This document shows positions 30,452-40,493 of a stretch of 64,000 nucleotides of DNA, one piece after another. Source of the DNA: JBBRHH01 sp963788015 (GTDB lineage Bacteria > Planctomycetota > Phycisphaerae > Tepidisphaerales > Tepidisphaeraceae); assembly GCA_963788015.1 (NCBI GenBank), contig CAWBEY010000012.1:1488001-1552000 (forward strand), given 5' to 3'. Numbering within the stretch: the stretch's first letter is position 1; the number at the start of each line of letters is the position of its first letter. The notes beneath the pieces were generated by a model that was not told the origin of the DNA, did not search any database, and was given only the letters and a program-made list of their open reading frames with translations. The translations under genes were made by a program, and so were the position numbers.

Positions 30452-31215
30452 TTTACGGCCTCTACCTCTCGGCCACGGGCGTCCTGACCAACTCATACCG
30501 GCAGGACGTCATTGCCAATAACCTGGCCAACTCCGAAACCGTTGGCTTTAAAAGAGACGTGCCGCTTTTTCGCCAGCGGCTGACCGCGTCGCAGGAAAAC
30601 CGCCTGGCATCGCACGAGTGGAGCAACGATCTGCTCGAGGCCATGGGCGGCGGCACCTTCGCCTCGCCCGTTTCCGTTGACACAAGCCAAGGCGATCCTG
30701 AACAAACCGGCACCCCCACCGATGTCGCCATCGAAGGCAAAGGCTTCTTTGCCGTCCGCGATAAAGGACAGCTCGCGCTCACCCGCGATGGCCGATTCAG
30801 CGTCAGCAACCAGGGCCGACTCGTCATGAACGCCAGCGGCAATGAAGTGCTGGGCGCTGACGGCAAGGCGATTGAGATCAATGGCCGTCTGCCGATCGCC
30901 ATCGGCGCCGATGGCACGATCACCCAGAACGGCGCGGCCGTCGGTCGCATTGGGCTGTTCGACGTCGCCGATCCCGCCCAGCTTCGCAAACACGGGGGAT
31001 CGCTCCTCACCTCCGAAAATCTCGACTTCAAGCAACTTTCGGCCGGCACCGGTCGCATGCGCAGCTCCTTCTACGAACGAAGCAATGTCGAGCCCTCAAC
31101 AGAATTGACAACCCTGATGGACGCGCAGCGGCAATTGGAAGCCAACGCCAACATGATCCGCTATCAGGACCAGACCCTCGGCCGGCTGGTGAACGACGTC
31201 GGCAAGATCGGTTAG
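30448..31215 (+). CDS. flgF: Flagellar proximal rod protein FlgF
   Basis: A 255-residue rod/hook family protein. The N-terminal signature is GLYLSATGVLTNSYRQDVIA followed by NNLANSETVGFKRD. The middle domain is around TDVAIEGKGFFAVRDKGQLA. The C-terminus EPSTELTTLMDAQRQLEANA, with DQTLGRLVNDVGKIG, forms the other half of the rod coiled coil. FlgF joins the proximal rod to FlgG. It is told apart from the next gene by its N-terminus and by order. It is exported through the flagellar type III apparatus, hence no signal peptide. Confidence 0.9.
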   Translation: MIYGLYLSATGVLTNSYRQDVIANNLANSETVGFKRDVPLFRQRLTASQENRLASHEWSNDLLEAMGGGTFASPVSVDTSQGDPEQTGTPTDVAIEGKGFFAVRDKGQLALTRDGRFSVSNQGRLVMNASGNEVLGADGKAIEINGRLPIAIGADGTITQNGAAVGRIGLFDVADPAQLRKHGGSLLTSENLDFKQLSAGTGRMRSSFYERSNVEPSTELTTLMDAQRQLEANANMIRYQDQTLGRLVNDVGKIG

Positions 31216-31269
31216 CCCTTGACACTTCTCATGCCCCACCCGACTGGCGTCCGATAACTTAAAGAGACC

Positions 31270-32073
31270 ATGGCGATAACCGCTCTTAATTCGGCCGCGA
31301 CAGGCTTGCGGGCCCTTTCAACCCGCATCGACGTCATCGCCAACAACCTGGCCAACGCCGAAACCACGTCCTTCAAGCGCAGCCGGGTCAACTTTGAAGA
31401 TCTGATGTATCTCATGCTCAAGCAGCCCGGCGCCACCAACGCCAGTGGCGAAGTCTCCCCAGCCGGCATCTTCGTGGGTTTGGGCACGCGCATCAGCAAC
31501 ACACAATTGGATATGGAACAGGGGAGCCTCGAAAGCACCAGCCGCCAGCTCGACGTGGGCATTTCCGGCGACGGCTTTTTTAAGGTCAAGACCAATCTGG
31601 ACGATGGCGTTGCGTATACGCGTAACGGCAACTTCTTCGTGAACAAAGATGGCGAACTCGTGCTGGGCATGGGCGATGGATACAAGCTCATCCCGCCCAT
31701 CAACATCCCCAAAGGCACGACCGACATCATTATCAGCCAGGATGGCCTGGTAGACGTTCTGCAGTCGGGAAGCGCAACGAAAAAGAACGTGGGGCAGATG
31801 AAGCTGGTGCAGTTTGTAAACCCGCAGGGTTTGAAACTGCTGGGCGGTAGCCTTTACCAGCGCACCGAATCATCCGGCCAGCCCATTGAAAGCAATCCAG
31901 GCGTGTCGGGCGCGGGAAAGCTGCTTCAGGGCAACCTCGAAGGCAGCAACGTCGATCCGGTGAAGGAACTGGTGACGCTGATTAAGACACAGCGATCGTT
32001 TGAACTGAACAGCCAGTCGATCCAGACCGCCGATCAGGCGCTGCAGACGATTGGAAACCTGAGACGGGCGTGA
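31270..32073 (+). CDS. flgG: Flagellar distal rod protein FlgG
   Basis: A 267-residue protein with the FlgG signature ALNSAATGLRALSTRIDVIA and NNLANAETTSFKRSRVNFED. The central domain is around QLDVGISGDGFFKVKTNLDD, and the C-terminus NVDPVKELVTLIKTQRSFEL leads into NSQSIQTADQALQTIGNL. FlgG forms the distal rod that crosses the P and L rings. Length is normal (~260). It lies between flgF and flgA in a compact plus-strand run, and the order matches the usual rod-ring block. Confidence 0.95.
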   Translation: MAITALNSAATGLRALSTRIDVIANNLANAETTSFKRSRVNFEDLMYLMLKQPGATNASGEVSPAGIFVGLGTRISNTQLDMEQGSLESTSRQLDVGISGDGFFKVKTNLDDGVAYTRNGNFFVNKDGELVLGMGDGYKLIPPINIPKGTTDIIISQDGLVDVLQSGSATKKNVGQMKLVQFVNPQGLKLLGGSLYQRTESSGQPIESNPGVSGAGKLLQGNLEGSNVDPVKELVTLIKTQRSFELNSQSIQTADQALQTIGNLRRA

Positions 32074-32088
32074 TGCGAGAGGTGGCAA

Positions 32089-33330
32089 ATGATGTATCGA
32101 GGCCGGCCTAATGCCAAGAAACAGGCACAGATGATCGTGGTGGCGCTGGTGCTGGCGATGGCAACTCAATTGCTGTTGCACCAGTGGGGATACGGTGCCA
32201 ACATTACCGCCCAGCCCACCCCAGGTCCGGAAAAATTCATCGGCCCAGGCGCCGGCGCCGGTGCCGTGTTGGAGCTTCGTGCCGAGGCCATCGTCATTGG
32301 CGAAGCGGTCACCCTGCGGCAGGTCTCGCGCTGGTCCAGCGCCGACAATGCCACAATGGCGCCGGTGGCCGACCTGGTGCTGGCTCGCTTTGCGCCTGAC
32401 ATGCCCTTCGAGCCCATCACCGTCGAGCGCATCAAAGCCACACTGCGCGGCGCGGGCATGAATCTGGCCACCGTAAATTTCACCGGCGCAACCGCCTGCA
32501 CCGTGTCTCGCGCCGACGCTGACGTGGAGCCCGCAACCTCCATTCAAAAATGGGCCGACGCCAGGGAAGCGGCCGTCGCGTCTCCAACTACCCGCTCCGC
32601 CACGGCGATGCCCGCGCTGTTGGCGCAGCAGAGCGAGCCTGATGCCGGTGCCGTCCGCACGTTGAAGGACGTTCTCATCTCCGACATCTCCGAGCGCCTG
32701 TATCTCCCGGCCGAATCCTTGCAGGTCCGTTTCGAGCCGCAGGATGAAAAGCTGCTTCGCGCCGCCGAGCCGCTGTATCAATTCAATGTTGAGTCGCGTC
32801 AGTTTCGCGATCTGGGGGATGTCAGTTGGGATTTATCGATCACCACCGGTGCAACCCGCCGCAAAGCAACCGTGAAAGCTTATGCCCGCGCCTGGCAAAA
32901 GCAGGTCATCGCCGGCCGGCCGTTGGCGGCGCGGCAGGTCATCCGCGAAGAAGACGTCATCGAGCGCCGCACTTTGTGCGACACGGTTCCTTCCGAACCC
33001 CTTGCGGCAAAGGCGGCCCTCGTCGGCCAGCAGGCGTCGCGCGATGTGCCCGCCGGAACGGTGTTAACCTCCCGCATGGTCGAGGCCGTGCCGCTGGTGC
33101 ATACCGGCCAGCTTGTGACCGTCATCGTCGAATCAGGCCGGATTCAAATCAAAACCGTCGCTGAAGCCCGGGAGACGGCCTGCTTTGGCCAGACCATCCG
33201 CGTGAAAAAGCCCGGCACCGAGGAAGAGTTCAACGTAATGGTCACAGGCCCGCAGTTGGCGCGGGCGACGGTTTTCTCCGAGGCGGGGGCGGCCATGCCC
33301 GCACTCTCCGTCAACGACGCGCATCCGTGA
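32089..33330 (+). CDS. flgA: P-ring assembly chaperone FlgA
   Basis: A 413-residue exported protein with one N-terminal hydrophobic segment (QMIVVALVLAMATQLLLHQW). Its C-terminal half is the SAF/FlgA domain: VIAGRPLAARQVIREEDVIE, LVGQQASRDVPAGTVLTSRM and GQLVTVIVESGRIQIKTVAE. FlgA is a periplasmic helper for polymerising FlgI into the P ring. It is longer than the E. coli protein (~220) because of an extra N-terminal region, as in several non-proteobacterial FlgA proteins. flgH and flgI follow, the genes whose products it serves. Confidence 0.88.
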   Translation: MMYRGRPNAKKQAQMIVVALVLAMATQLLLHQWGYGANITAQPTPGPEKFIGPGAGAGAVLELRAEAIVIGEAVTLRQVSRWSSADNATMAPVADLVLARFAPDMPFEPITVERIKATLRGAGMNLATVNFTGATACTVSRADADVEPATSIQKWADAREAAVASPTTRSATAMPALLAQQSEPDAGAVRTLKDVLISDISERLYLPAESLQVRFEPQDEKLLRAAEPLYQFNVESRQFRDLGDVSWDLSITTGATRRKATVKAYARAWQKQVIAGRPLAARQVIREEDVIERRTLCDTVPSEPLAAKAALVGQQASRDVPAGTVLTSRMVEAVPLVHTGQLVTVIVESGRIQIKTVAEARETACFGQTIRVKKPGTEEEFNVMVTGPQLARATVFSEAGAAMPALSVNDAHP

Positions 33331-33436
33331 AAACATTTTCGCGCGGGCGCTCTTCGCCCGCGTCGCTTCAAGCAATCATCGGAGGATGGTCGCAGGATTC
33401 TCGGCGGAGGCCGATTGATCATGTCAGGGACGACGA

Positions 33437-34245
33437 ATGATCCGATTGATTCTGGCCCTCGCGGCCACGTTTGTGTTCTGCTCCGGGCTCGCCCTGGCAC
33501 AAGACTCGGCCGGCGCGCACCTGCTCCCGGTTCCACCTCCAACCGCACCCGTCCCGGCGAGCGCTCCTCCCCAGGCGATAAGTTGCGCCCCTCCGTTGAC
33601 GTGGCCGCCAACACCGCCGCCATCATGCAGCGCACCGGCGCCACCCTCTACCAGGCAACGCTTCAAGCCTCCGATCCCGGCCAGGCAAAAATCAGCTCCG
33701 TAAGCCTGATGGCCGTTCCCGATGCCGAGCCGCGGACCATGAAGAAGCACGATCTGGTCACCATCATCATCCGCGAAGAAAGTGATTTTTCATCGAAGGG
33801 GACCAGCGATCTTAAGAAAGATCTCACCCTTGACGCAGGGATCGATGATTTCGTCAAGCTGAGCCTCAGCAACTTCGAGATTAAAGGGGGCGGCTTGGGC
33901 GCTACGCCGCCGCAGGTCAAGCTGCACGGTTCGCGCGAGCACAAAGGCGACGCCACGGTGGATCGACAAGACACCTTCACCGCCCGCATCACCGGCGAAG
34001 TGCTTGACGTAAAGCCCAACGGCACGCTCGTCATCCAGGCCCGCAAGCAGATCAAAACGGACGAAGAAGAGCAGGAATTCACGCTCACCGGCATCTGCCG
34101 GGCCGAAGACATCGGCGTCGACAACACGCTGCTCAGCACGCAAATCTACGACCTTTCCCTCCAGAAGAACCACAAAGGCGCGGTGCGCGACACCAACAAG
34201 CGCGGGTTCATCACGAAATTATTGGACTTCATCAACCCATTCTGA
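33437..34245 (+). CDS. flgH: Flagellar L-ring protein FlgH, frameshifted
   Basis: FlgH forms the outer-membrane L ring. The N-terminus from ATG 33437 is a signal peptide (LILALAATFVFCSGLALAQ). At a C-run near 33573 the frame breaks; one more C restores it into GDKLRPSVDVAANTAAIMQR. The family core follows: MKKHDLVTIIIREESDFSSK, REHKGDATVDRQDTFTARIT, VKPNGTLVIQARKQIKTDEE and the end IYDLSLQKNHKGAVRDTNKR. No good lipobox Cys is seen, unlike the usual FlgH lipoprotein. Joined length is about 269 residues. Confidence 0.85.
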
Positions 34246-34284
34246 CCGATAACAAACTGGTTATTGGTCGTCAGCCATTTCACC

Positions 34285-35364
34285 ATGCGTCCATCTGCCT
34301 CCATCCCGCTCGCCTGCCTTGCCCTGCTGCTCTTTGCAGATTCGGCCAGCGCGGTGAAGGTTGCGGATATCACCAGCCTGAGCGGCCAGCGCACTTATGT
34401 CTTGGCCGGCTGGGGATTGGTTGTAGGACTCAAGGGCACCGGTGACGGCGGCGACTTCCAACCCGCCATCCGCCCCCTGGCGGCGATGCTCTCAAAACTC
34501 GCGGACCCCTCCACCGTGCGCGACCTCGCCAACGCACAAAACGTCGCCCTCGTCACCGTCAGCGTCACACTCCCGGCCACTGGCGTTCGCAACGGCGATC
34601 ACATCGACGCCTACGTCTCCAGCGTCGGCGCCGCCTCCAGCCTCAACAATGGCCGGCTGCTGTTTACGCCCCTTCAGGTTCCGCTCCCCACCGGCGGCGT
34701 CTTTGCTTTTGCCGAAGGCCCCATTGTGCTCGAAGACGTTACCAGCCCGTTGTCGGCGGTGATCAAAGGCGGCGCGGTGATGGATGCAGATCTACCCGCC
34801 AAAACCATCGACGAAAAAGGCCAGCTCATGCTCGTGCTGAAAAGCCCGGCCGCCAGTTGGACGGCCGCCAGCACCATCGCCAAGATCATCAACGACGCCG
34901 AAGGCCAGGGTGGCGAAACACTCGCCATCGCCCTTGATCCTAAAAACGTGCGCATCACCATTCCGCCCCTCGAGCGGGAACGGCCCGATAGCTTCATCAG
35001 CCGGGTTCAGCGCCTCCCGGTGCCGATGTTCTCCTCTGAAGCCCGCGTCGAAATCAACGAAAAAAGCGGGACCATGGTCCTCACCGGCGACGTGGAGATC
35101 AGCCCCGTCGTCATCAGCCATCGCGGGCTGACCATCAGCACCATCACGCCCGCCCCCATCGCCACGGTCCGCACGCCGGTTGTCACCGAGAAAGGCATCG
35201 TCGCCCTCGACACCGCCAAAAGCGGCGGGGCACGCCTTCAGGATCTGGTGGACGCGCTGGATCAACTCAAAGTCCCGGCGGCCGAACGAATCACCATCAT
35301 CAAAGAGCTGTATCAGACCGGCAAGCTGCACGCCAAGCTGCTGGTCAATGGAGTTGAACAGTAG
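34285..35364 (+). CDS. flgI: Flagellar P-ring protein FlgI
   Basis: A 359-residue periplasmic protein that builds the P ring around the rod. A signal peptide (IPLACLALLLFADSASAVKV) is followed by family motifs GWGLVVGLKGTGDGGDF, VTVSVTLPATGVRNGDHIDA and SSVGAASSLNNGRLLFTPL. Near the end are NEKSGTMVLTGDVEISPVVI and the C-terminal LQDLVDALDQLKVPAAERIT. The start is ATG 34285, where the signal peptide begins; an in-frame TTG seven codons earlier has no ribosome site. FlgI, FlgH and FlgA together imply peptidoglycan and an outer membrane. Confidence 0.95.
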   Translation: MRPSASIPLACLALLLFADSASAVKVADITSLSGQRTYVLAGWGLVVGLKGTGDGGDFQPAIRPLAAMLSKLADPSTVRDLANAQNVALVTVSVTLPATGVRNGDHIDAYVSSVGAASSLNNGRLLFTPLQVPLPTGGVFAFAEGPIVLEDVTSPLSAVIKGGAVMDADLPAKTIDEKGQLMLVLKSPAASWTAASTIAKIINDAEGQGGETLAIALDPKNVRITIPPLERERPDSFISRVQRLPVPMFSSEARVEINEKSGTMVLTGDVEISPVVISHRGLTISTITPAPIATVRTPVVTEKGIVALDTAKSGGARLQDLVDALDQLKVPAAERITIIKELYQTGKLHAKLLVNGVEQ

Positions 35365-35409
35365 CCAACAAACGCACTTGCTCGTGACCAGGCTCGCGTC
35401 GGAGACGCC

Positions 35410-36053
35410 ATGAACCCTTCCCTCCTCCCCATCCCGTCCATCGCACCCAGGGACTCTCGGCCCAATCTGCAGTCCATCGGCGGCAACGACTTCCTCGCCA
35501 CCACCAAACCCTCCAAAGACGCCTTCCGCGCCATTTTTCGGCCGACTCCGACCTCTGGCACGGTGCCAAGCCGACCCCGCCCGCGACTCTCCAGCCGCTC
35601 GGACCCGATGCCCAATTCACCAAAGGCGTCGCCCTCGCAGGCGCGGCCCACACCACGTTGAAGGCGAATCATCAGGAACCGCAGGCCGAGCCCCAATCCG
35701 AACATGCCCGTATCGAGCAGCAGGTGCAGAAGTGGGTGGCCCAGACCTTCTTCGGCACCCTGATGAAGCAGATGCGCAACAGCCCGTTCAAATCCGAAAT
35801 GTTCGATGGCGGCCGGGGCGGCCAGGCATTTTCTGAGCTGTACGATCAGCGCCTTGTTGAGCACATGTCCAAGGCGTCGGGCAAGAAGCTGGTCGGCCGG
35901 ATCGTGCGCGACATCGAAGCCAAAAAAGCCTACGCCAATCAGCCGAAAACCAAGCCGAAGTTTCAAGAATGGCACGACGCCAACGATGCTGACAACCAGC
36001 AGGTTTCCGCTCCCTCTAACGAAGTGAGGATCCATGTCCCGCCAGCTCGTTGA
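35410..36053 (+). CDS. flgJ: Rod-binding protein (FlgJ N-terminal type), frameshifted
   Basis: Reconstructed length is ~215 residues. The second part holds the rod-binding domain: IEQQVQKWVAQTFFGTLMKQ, GGRGGQAFSELYDQRLVEHM and GKKLVGRIVRDIEAKKAYAN. There is no C-terminal muramidase domain, as is common outside gamma- and beta-proteobacteria. The frame breaks at a run of five T near 35537; six T would continue the N-terminal frame as ADSDLWHGAKPTPPATLQPL. The protein acts as a rod cap or scaffold. The stop overlaps the next gene (flgN) by 20 bases. Confidence 0.82.
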
Positions 36054-36526
36054 GCTTGAAACCATCCTCCAGCACCTGATCGCGGAACACGCGAAGCTTC
36101 TCAAGCAACTGGAGGCCCAGCAGGCCGCGATGCGCGAGATCGACCTGCGCGCCATGGACAGCGCCAGCAAGTTGCAGGAAGCGACCCGCATCCGAATCGC
36201 GACCCTCGAATCCCGACGCCGCGTCCTGGTCCACCAACTGGCCGGCATGCACGGCATCGCCGCCCAACCGACCCTCAGCGCCCTCGCCCAGAGCCATTCC
36301 CGCATCCTCCGAAAATCTGCTCCGCCTGCGCGATGAACTCAAATCAATCATCCAACAGGTCGCGGCGCGTGCAAGCATCGCCGGAAGATTGGCCGGAGCG
36401 GTCCTGGGCCACCTCAACACCGCCGTCCGCCTCATCGCCGGCGCAGTAGAACATGCCGGCCTCTACACCCGAGACGGAATACCCAAAGTCTCCAACCGAA
36501 TCGGAGTAATCGAAGCCATAGGCTAA
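36034..36526 (+). CDS. flgN: FlgN-like hook-protein chaperone, frameshifted
   Basis: A ~163-residue helical protein. The first part (VELETILQHLIAEHAKLLKQ, then RIATLESRRRVLVHQLAGMH) matches FlgN, the chaperone for FlgK and FlgL. Near 36305 the frame shifts and continues as SENLLRLRDELKSIIQQVAA through a helix to TRDGIPKVSNRIGVIEAIG and a stop at 36524-36526. Its place directly before flgK and flgL supports the call, since sequence conservation is low in this family. It overlaps the end of flgJ. Confidence 0.7.
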
Positions 36527-36528
36527 CA

Positions 36529-36557
36529 TGAACCCCTGAACCCCGAACCCTGAACCC
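36529..36557 (+). repeat. TGAACCC-type repeat before flgK
   Basis: Units TGAACCCC (36529, 36537), GAACCC (36545) and TGAACCC (36551) fill the gap between the flgN stop and flgK. The three TGA triplets lie in three different frames. No Shine-Dalgarno is seen before ATG 36566. Confidence 0.75.
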
Positions 36558-36565
36558 TCCCCCCA

Positions 36566-38268
36566 ATGTCCCTCATCGGCGCCCTCAACATCGGTAAGTC
36601 AGCTCTGGCTGTTCAGCAGGCGGCGCTGCAGGTGACGGGCAACAACATCTCCAACGCCGGCAACGCCGGCTACACCCGCGAGTCGGCCGCCCTCTCCCCC
36701 AGTCCCGATCAGCAGATCGGTCCAGGGCATGTTCGTCGGCACCGGCGTCAACATCACCGGCATCAGCCGCCAGATTGACGATGCCCTCGAAGGCCGGATT
36801 CGCACCAGCGTCAGCGATTCGGCCAATGCCGACACGCAGCAGCAATATCTCAGCCGGGTGGAAGGCGTGTTCAATGCCCTGAGCCCCGACGATCTCTCAA
36901 CCCGGATGAGTGCGTTCTTTAACAGTTGGTCCAGCCTGGCCAACAAGCCGCAGGACATGGGGCTGCGCCAAGTCGTGCTCGACACCGGCGGTGCGCTGGC
37001 CCAGGACATGCAAACCACCCGCTCATCACTGGCGGCCTTGCAGGATGACGTGAACACCCGCGTGAACGGATTGGCCAAGACCGCCAACGATCTGGCGCAG
37101 AAAATCGCCGACCTCAACGGCCAAATCACCACCGCCGAGGGGGCCGGCCCCGGGCAGGCCAACGCTCTGCGCGATCAACGCGATACCGCGATCAAAGATC
37201 TCTCCCAGTTAATCGACGTCAAGGTCATCGACACCGGCAACGGCTCGGTCAATCTCACCGTCGCTTCCGAACCGCTTGTGCTGGGCACCACCAACCGCGG
37301 CGTGGGGACAAAAATCGACAGCAGCAGCGGCAGGCCCGTCGCCGAGCTTATTTTCAAAGCCGACAACAGCACCATGCAGATCACCAGCGGCCAGATCGGC
37401 GCACTCAACCAAGTGCGGACAAAGATCGACGCCGTGATCAACCAGACCGACTCGCTGGCCAAGAACCTGATCTTTGAAGTCAACAAGGTTCACGCGTCGG
37501 GTCAGGGACTTAATGGCTATTCGCAAGTGACGGCCGACAATGGCGTAGCAGATCCCGCCAAGGCGCTCAACGATCCGGCCGCCAATCTCCCGTTTACTCC
37601 CGTCAACGGCAGCTTCGTCGTTCACGTCAAGCAAAAAGGCACCGGCCTGGTCACCAGCACGTTAATCAAGGTCGATCTGAACGGGCAAAACAACAACGAC
37701 ACCACGCTCAACTCCCTCACCGCCAGCCTTGATGCCATCGATGGCATCTCCGCCAAAGTGGTGGGTGGCAAGCTGCAAATTGCCTCCGACAACGCCGACA
37801 CAAGCTTCAACTTCAGCCAGGACAGCAGCGGAACGCTGGCGGCCATTGGAATCAACTCGTTCTTCACCGGCAGCAGCGCCCTGAACGTCGCCGTGAATAA
37901 ATCCGTTGCGACCGACGCGTCCATGCTCGCGGCGTCAAAGAATGGCGAAAGCGGCGACAACCAGACTGCCCTCGCCCTGGCGAGCCTCGAGTCGCAGGCG
38001 GTGGCGGCGATGAAGGGAACCAGCCTGAAGGACAGTTATCAGCAGATGATCAACGGCGTCGCCGGCGACGTCGCCACCGCCAAGAGCACGGCCGAGGCGG
38101 CAACCGCAATCAAGGACACCCTCTCCGGCCAGCGCGAAGCCCTCAGCGGCGTCAGCCTCGACGAAGAGGCCATCAACCTCGTCCGCCAACAGCGCGCATT
38201 TCCAAGGCGCTGCCCGCTTCATCTCAGCCGTAGACGACATGATGAAAACCCTCTTAAGCATCACATGA
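36566..38268 (+). CDS. flgK: Hook-associated protein 1 FlgK, two frame breaks
   Basis: FlgK caps the hook and joins it to the filament. The N-terminus ALNIGKSALAVQQAALQVTG with NNISNAGNAGYTRE is the family signature. Breaks near 36725 and 38201 (an extra T in TTTCC) are each followed by the expected sequence: FVGTGVNITGISRQIDDALE, and at the end QGAARFISAVDDMMKTLLSI with stop 38266-38268. The C-terminal helix SLDEEAINLVRQQRAF is typical. Joined length is about 567 residues. The gene lies between flgN and flgL, with heptad repeats on both sides. Confidence 0.9.
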
Positions 38269-38274
38269 TTCACC

Positions 38275-38302
38275 TGAACCCTGAACCCTGAACCCTAAGC
38301 CC
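38275..38302 (+). repeat. TGAACCC x3 repeat before flgL
   Basis: Three perfect TGAACCC units (38275, 38282, 38289) and a TAAGCCC variant end directly at the flgL ATG (38303). TGA occurs in all three frames, and no Shine-Dalgarno is present. Confidence 0.8.
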
Positions 38303-40230
38303 ATGGCCATCATTCCCGTCCAACTCGCCCGCGTCAGCAACCTGCTGCGAAGCAGTGTGGCCATGCAGACGATTGCACAAACCCAGCAATCGCTGCTGGA
38401 GACGCAGAATGAGCTGACCACCGGCAAGCGCATCAACGTCCCCAGCGACGATCCGGGAAACGCCGCCATCGCATTGCAGCTTCACAAGGTTCTCGACCAG
38501 CGTGACGCTTACGCCGGCAATCTCAAGAGCGCCCAGAGCCAGCTTGGCGAAGTCGATACTTCTCTTGGCGATCTCACCGATCTGCTCCAACAGGCCCAGA
38601 CGATTGCATCGGCCAACGTCGGCTCCGACATCACCCCGGAAGCGCGCAAGGCCGCCTCGGCCGTGGTGCAGAGCCTGTATGATGAGGCACTCACCATCGG
38701 CAACCGCGACCTCAACGGCGTCCACCTCTTCGCCGGGGATCGCCAGCCCGATCCGCCCTTTGTCGTCGCACAAGGCGGCGTGAAGTTTGTCGGCGACGAT
38801 CAGGTCCTTCAAAACCAGGTGGATGACGGCACCCAGTCGGCCTTCATGATCGACGGCAACCGCGTCTTTGGCGCTACCTCCACCCGCGTTCAGGGAACCG
38901 TCGATCTCACTCCCACACTCACGGCGCAAACGCGCGTGCAGGATTTGCGCGGCGCCGGCAACGATGGCGTCCATCTCGGCCAGATCCTCCTGAGCAATGG
39001 CACGGTGAGCGCGTCCATCGACTTGTCAGAAGCCAACAGCGTGCAGGACGTCATCAACACCATCAACAAGGCCAGCATCGGCGGCATCACCGCCTCCATC
39101 TCCGCCGATCAAAAAGGCATTCAGCTCAACGGCGCCGGCACCGAAAACATCACTGTCAAGGAAGTGGCCTTCGGGTCCACCGCGGCCGATCTTGGCCTCC
39201 TCACGCCAAACTCCGCCGGGGCAGGCGCCGCCGTGACAGGCGCGAATCTCAATGCCAACGTCACCATCTTAACGCCCGTTTCCTCCCTGCGCGGCGGCCT
39301 GGGCATTGACCTCGCCCACGGCATCACCATCCAAAACGGCGCGCAGTCTGTAAACATCGATCCATCAGCGGCGCACACCGTCGAAGACATCTTGAACGCC
39401 ATCAACGGCTCAAAGGCCGGCGTGGTCGCGAAGATCAACGCCGCCGGCACTGGCATCGACGTGGTGAATCCGATTCAAGGTCCGTCCTTGACCATCTCCG
39501 AAAACGGCGGCACCACGGCCGCCGATCTGGGCATCCGAAGCTTCGCCCCCGACACCCCCTTAAGCCAACTCAACGGCGGCAAGGGCCTGCGCACCGCCGC
39601 CACCGGCGCTGATATCCAGATCAACCGGCGCAATGGAACTACTTTCAGTGTTGAGCTCAGCAGCGCCAAGACCGTGCAGGACGTCATCAGCGCTATCAAC
39701 ACCGCCGACGCTGGCCAGGGCGTGTCGGCAACATTTGCCGCCTCCGGCAACGGCATCGTCCTGACCGACACAACCGGCGGCGGCGGCGCTCTGTCCGTGA
39801 AAGATCTCAACAACTCCAACAGCACAATCGACCTGGGCCTGGATTCACCCGCCGCCGGCGCGACGCTATCTGGCAAGGACGTCAACGCCATCCAGGCCAA
39901 CGGCATCTTCGCCAACATCGCAAAGCTGCGTGATGGGTTGCAGACCAACAACTCCGACGCCATCACCCAGGCGGCCGTCAACATCAAGCAGGACCAGGAC
40001 CGCGTGATCCAGATGCGCGGCGAAACCGGCGCAAGGTCAAGGAGCTGGAGGCCCGCTCGCAGCACCTGGACGATCAGAACGTCGCCACCAAATCGCTGCT
40101 GTCATCCTTGGAAGATACCGACTTCGCATCGGCGGTCACCAAATTCCAGACGCTCCAGCAGGCGCTTCAGGCCAGCTACGAAACCACCAGCAAAACCATG
40201 AATCAGTCGTTAATGGATTTCCTGCAATGA
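38303..40230 (+). CDS. flgL: Hook-associated protein 3 FlgL, enlarged, frameshifted
   Basis: FlgL links hook to flagellin filament. The N-terminal flagellin-like helix is SNLLRSSVAMQTIAQTQQSL followed by ELTTGKRINVPSDDPGNA. After a shift near 40030 (AA where AAA is expected) the C-terminus reads VKELEARSQHLDDQNVATKS and ends FQTLQQALQASYETTSKTMN plus a short tail. At ~642 residues it is twice the usual size. The excess is three repeats of a Flagellin_IN-like motif: SEANSVQDVINTINKA, SAAHTVEDILNAING and SSAKTVQDVISAINTA, each followed by an AADLGI- or DLGL-like end. Confidence 0.88.
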
Positions 40231-40464
40231 ACAGTAACTTTGGCATCATGATTGCTTTGGCATATGCAGCGAATAGTGCGACCGCAGTAAATGCGATCAA
40301 TCGAGGCCGCCGCGCAGCAAATGATGCGCATCAGCGCAGATGCAGCCGAACTGGCCGGATGCCAGGCCGGCAAAACTAAACCGTCTGTTGAAGCAGCTTG
40401 CATGACGGCTGCTCCAACCGTGAAGAATGGATTTTTGTTCGCGGCGGATGCCGCGAGGGATTAG
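40227..40464 (+). CDS. Possible small protein between flgL and fliW, frameshifted
   Basis: ATG 40227 overlaps the flgL stop (ATGA) and opens a 50-codon frame (NSNFGIMIALAYAANSATAV). If the frame shifts near 40305, the sequence continues smoothly as EAAAQQMMRISADAAELAG, then KPSVEAACMTAAPTVKNGFL, and stops at 40462-40464. The result is ~78 residues and mostly helical. I do not recognise a family. Coupling to flgL suggests a flagellar role. The frame break makes this a modest call. Confidence 0.35.
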
Positions 40465-40493
40465 CGGCTTTGGCCGCGCAGAATGGAGTTCTT

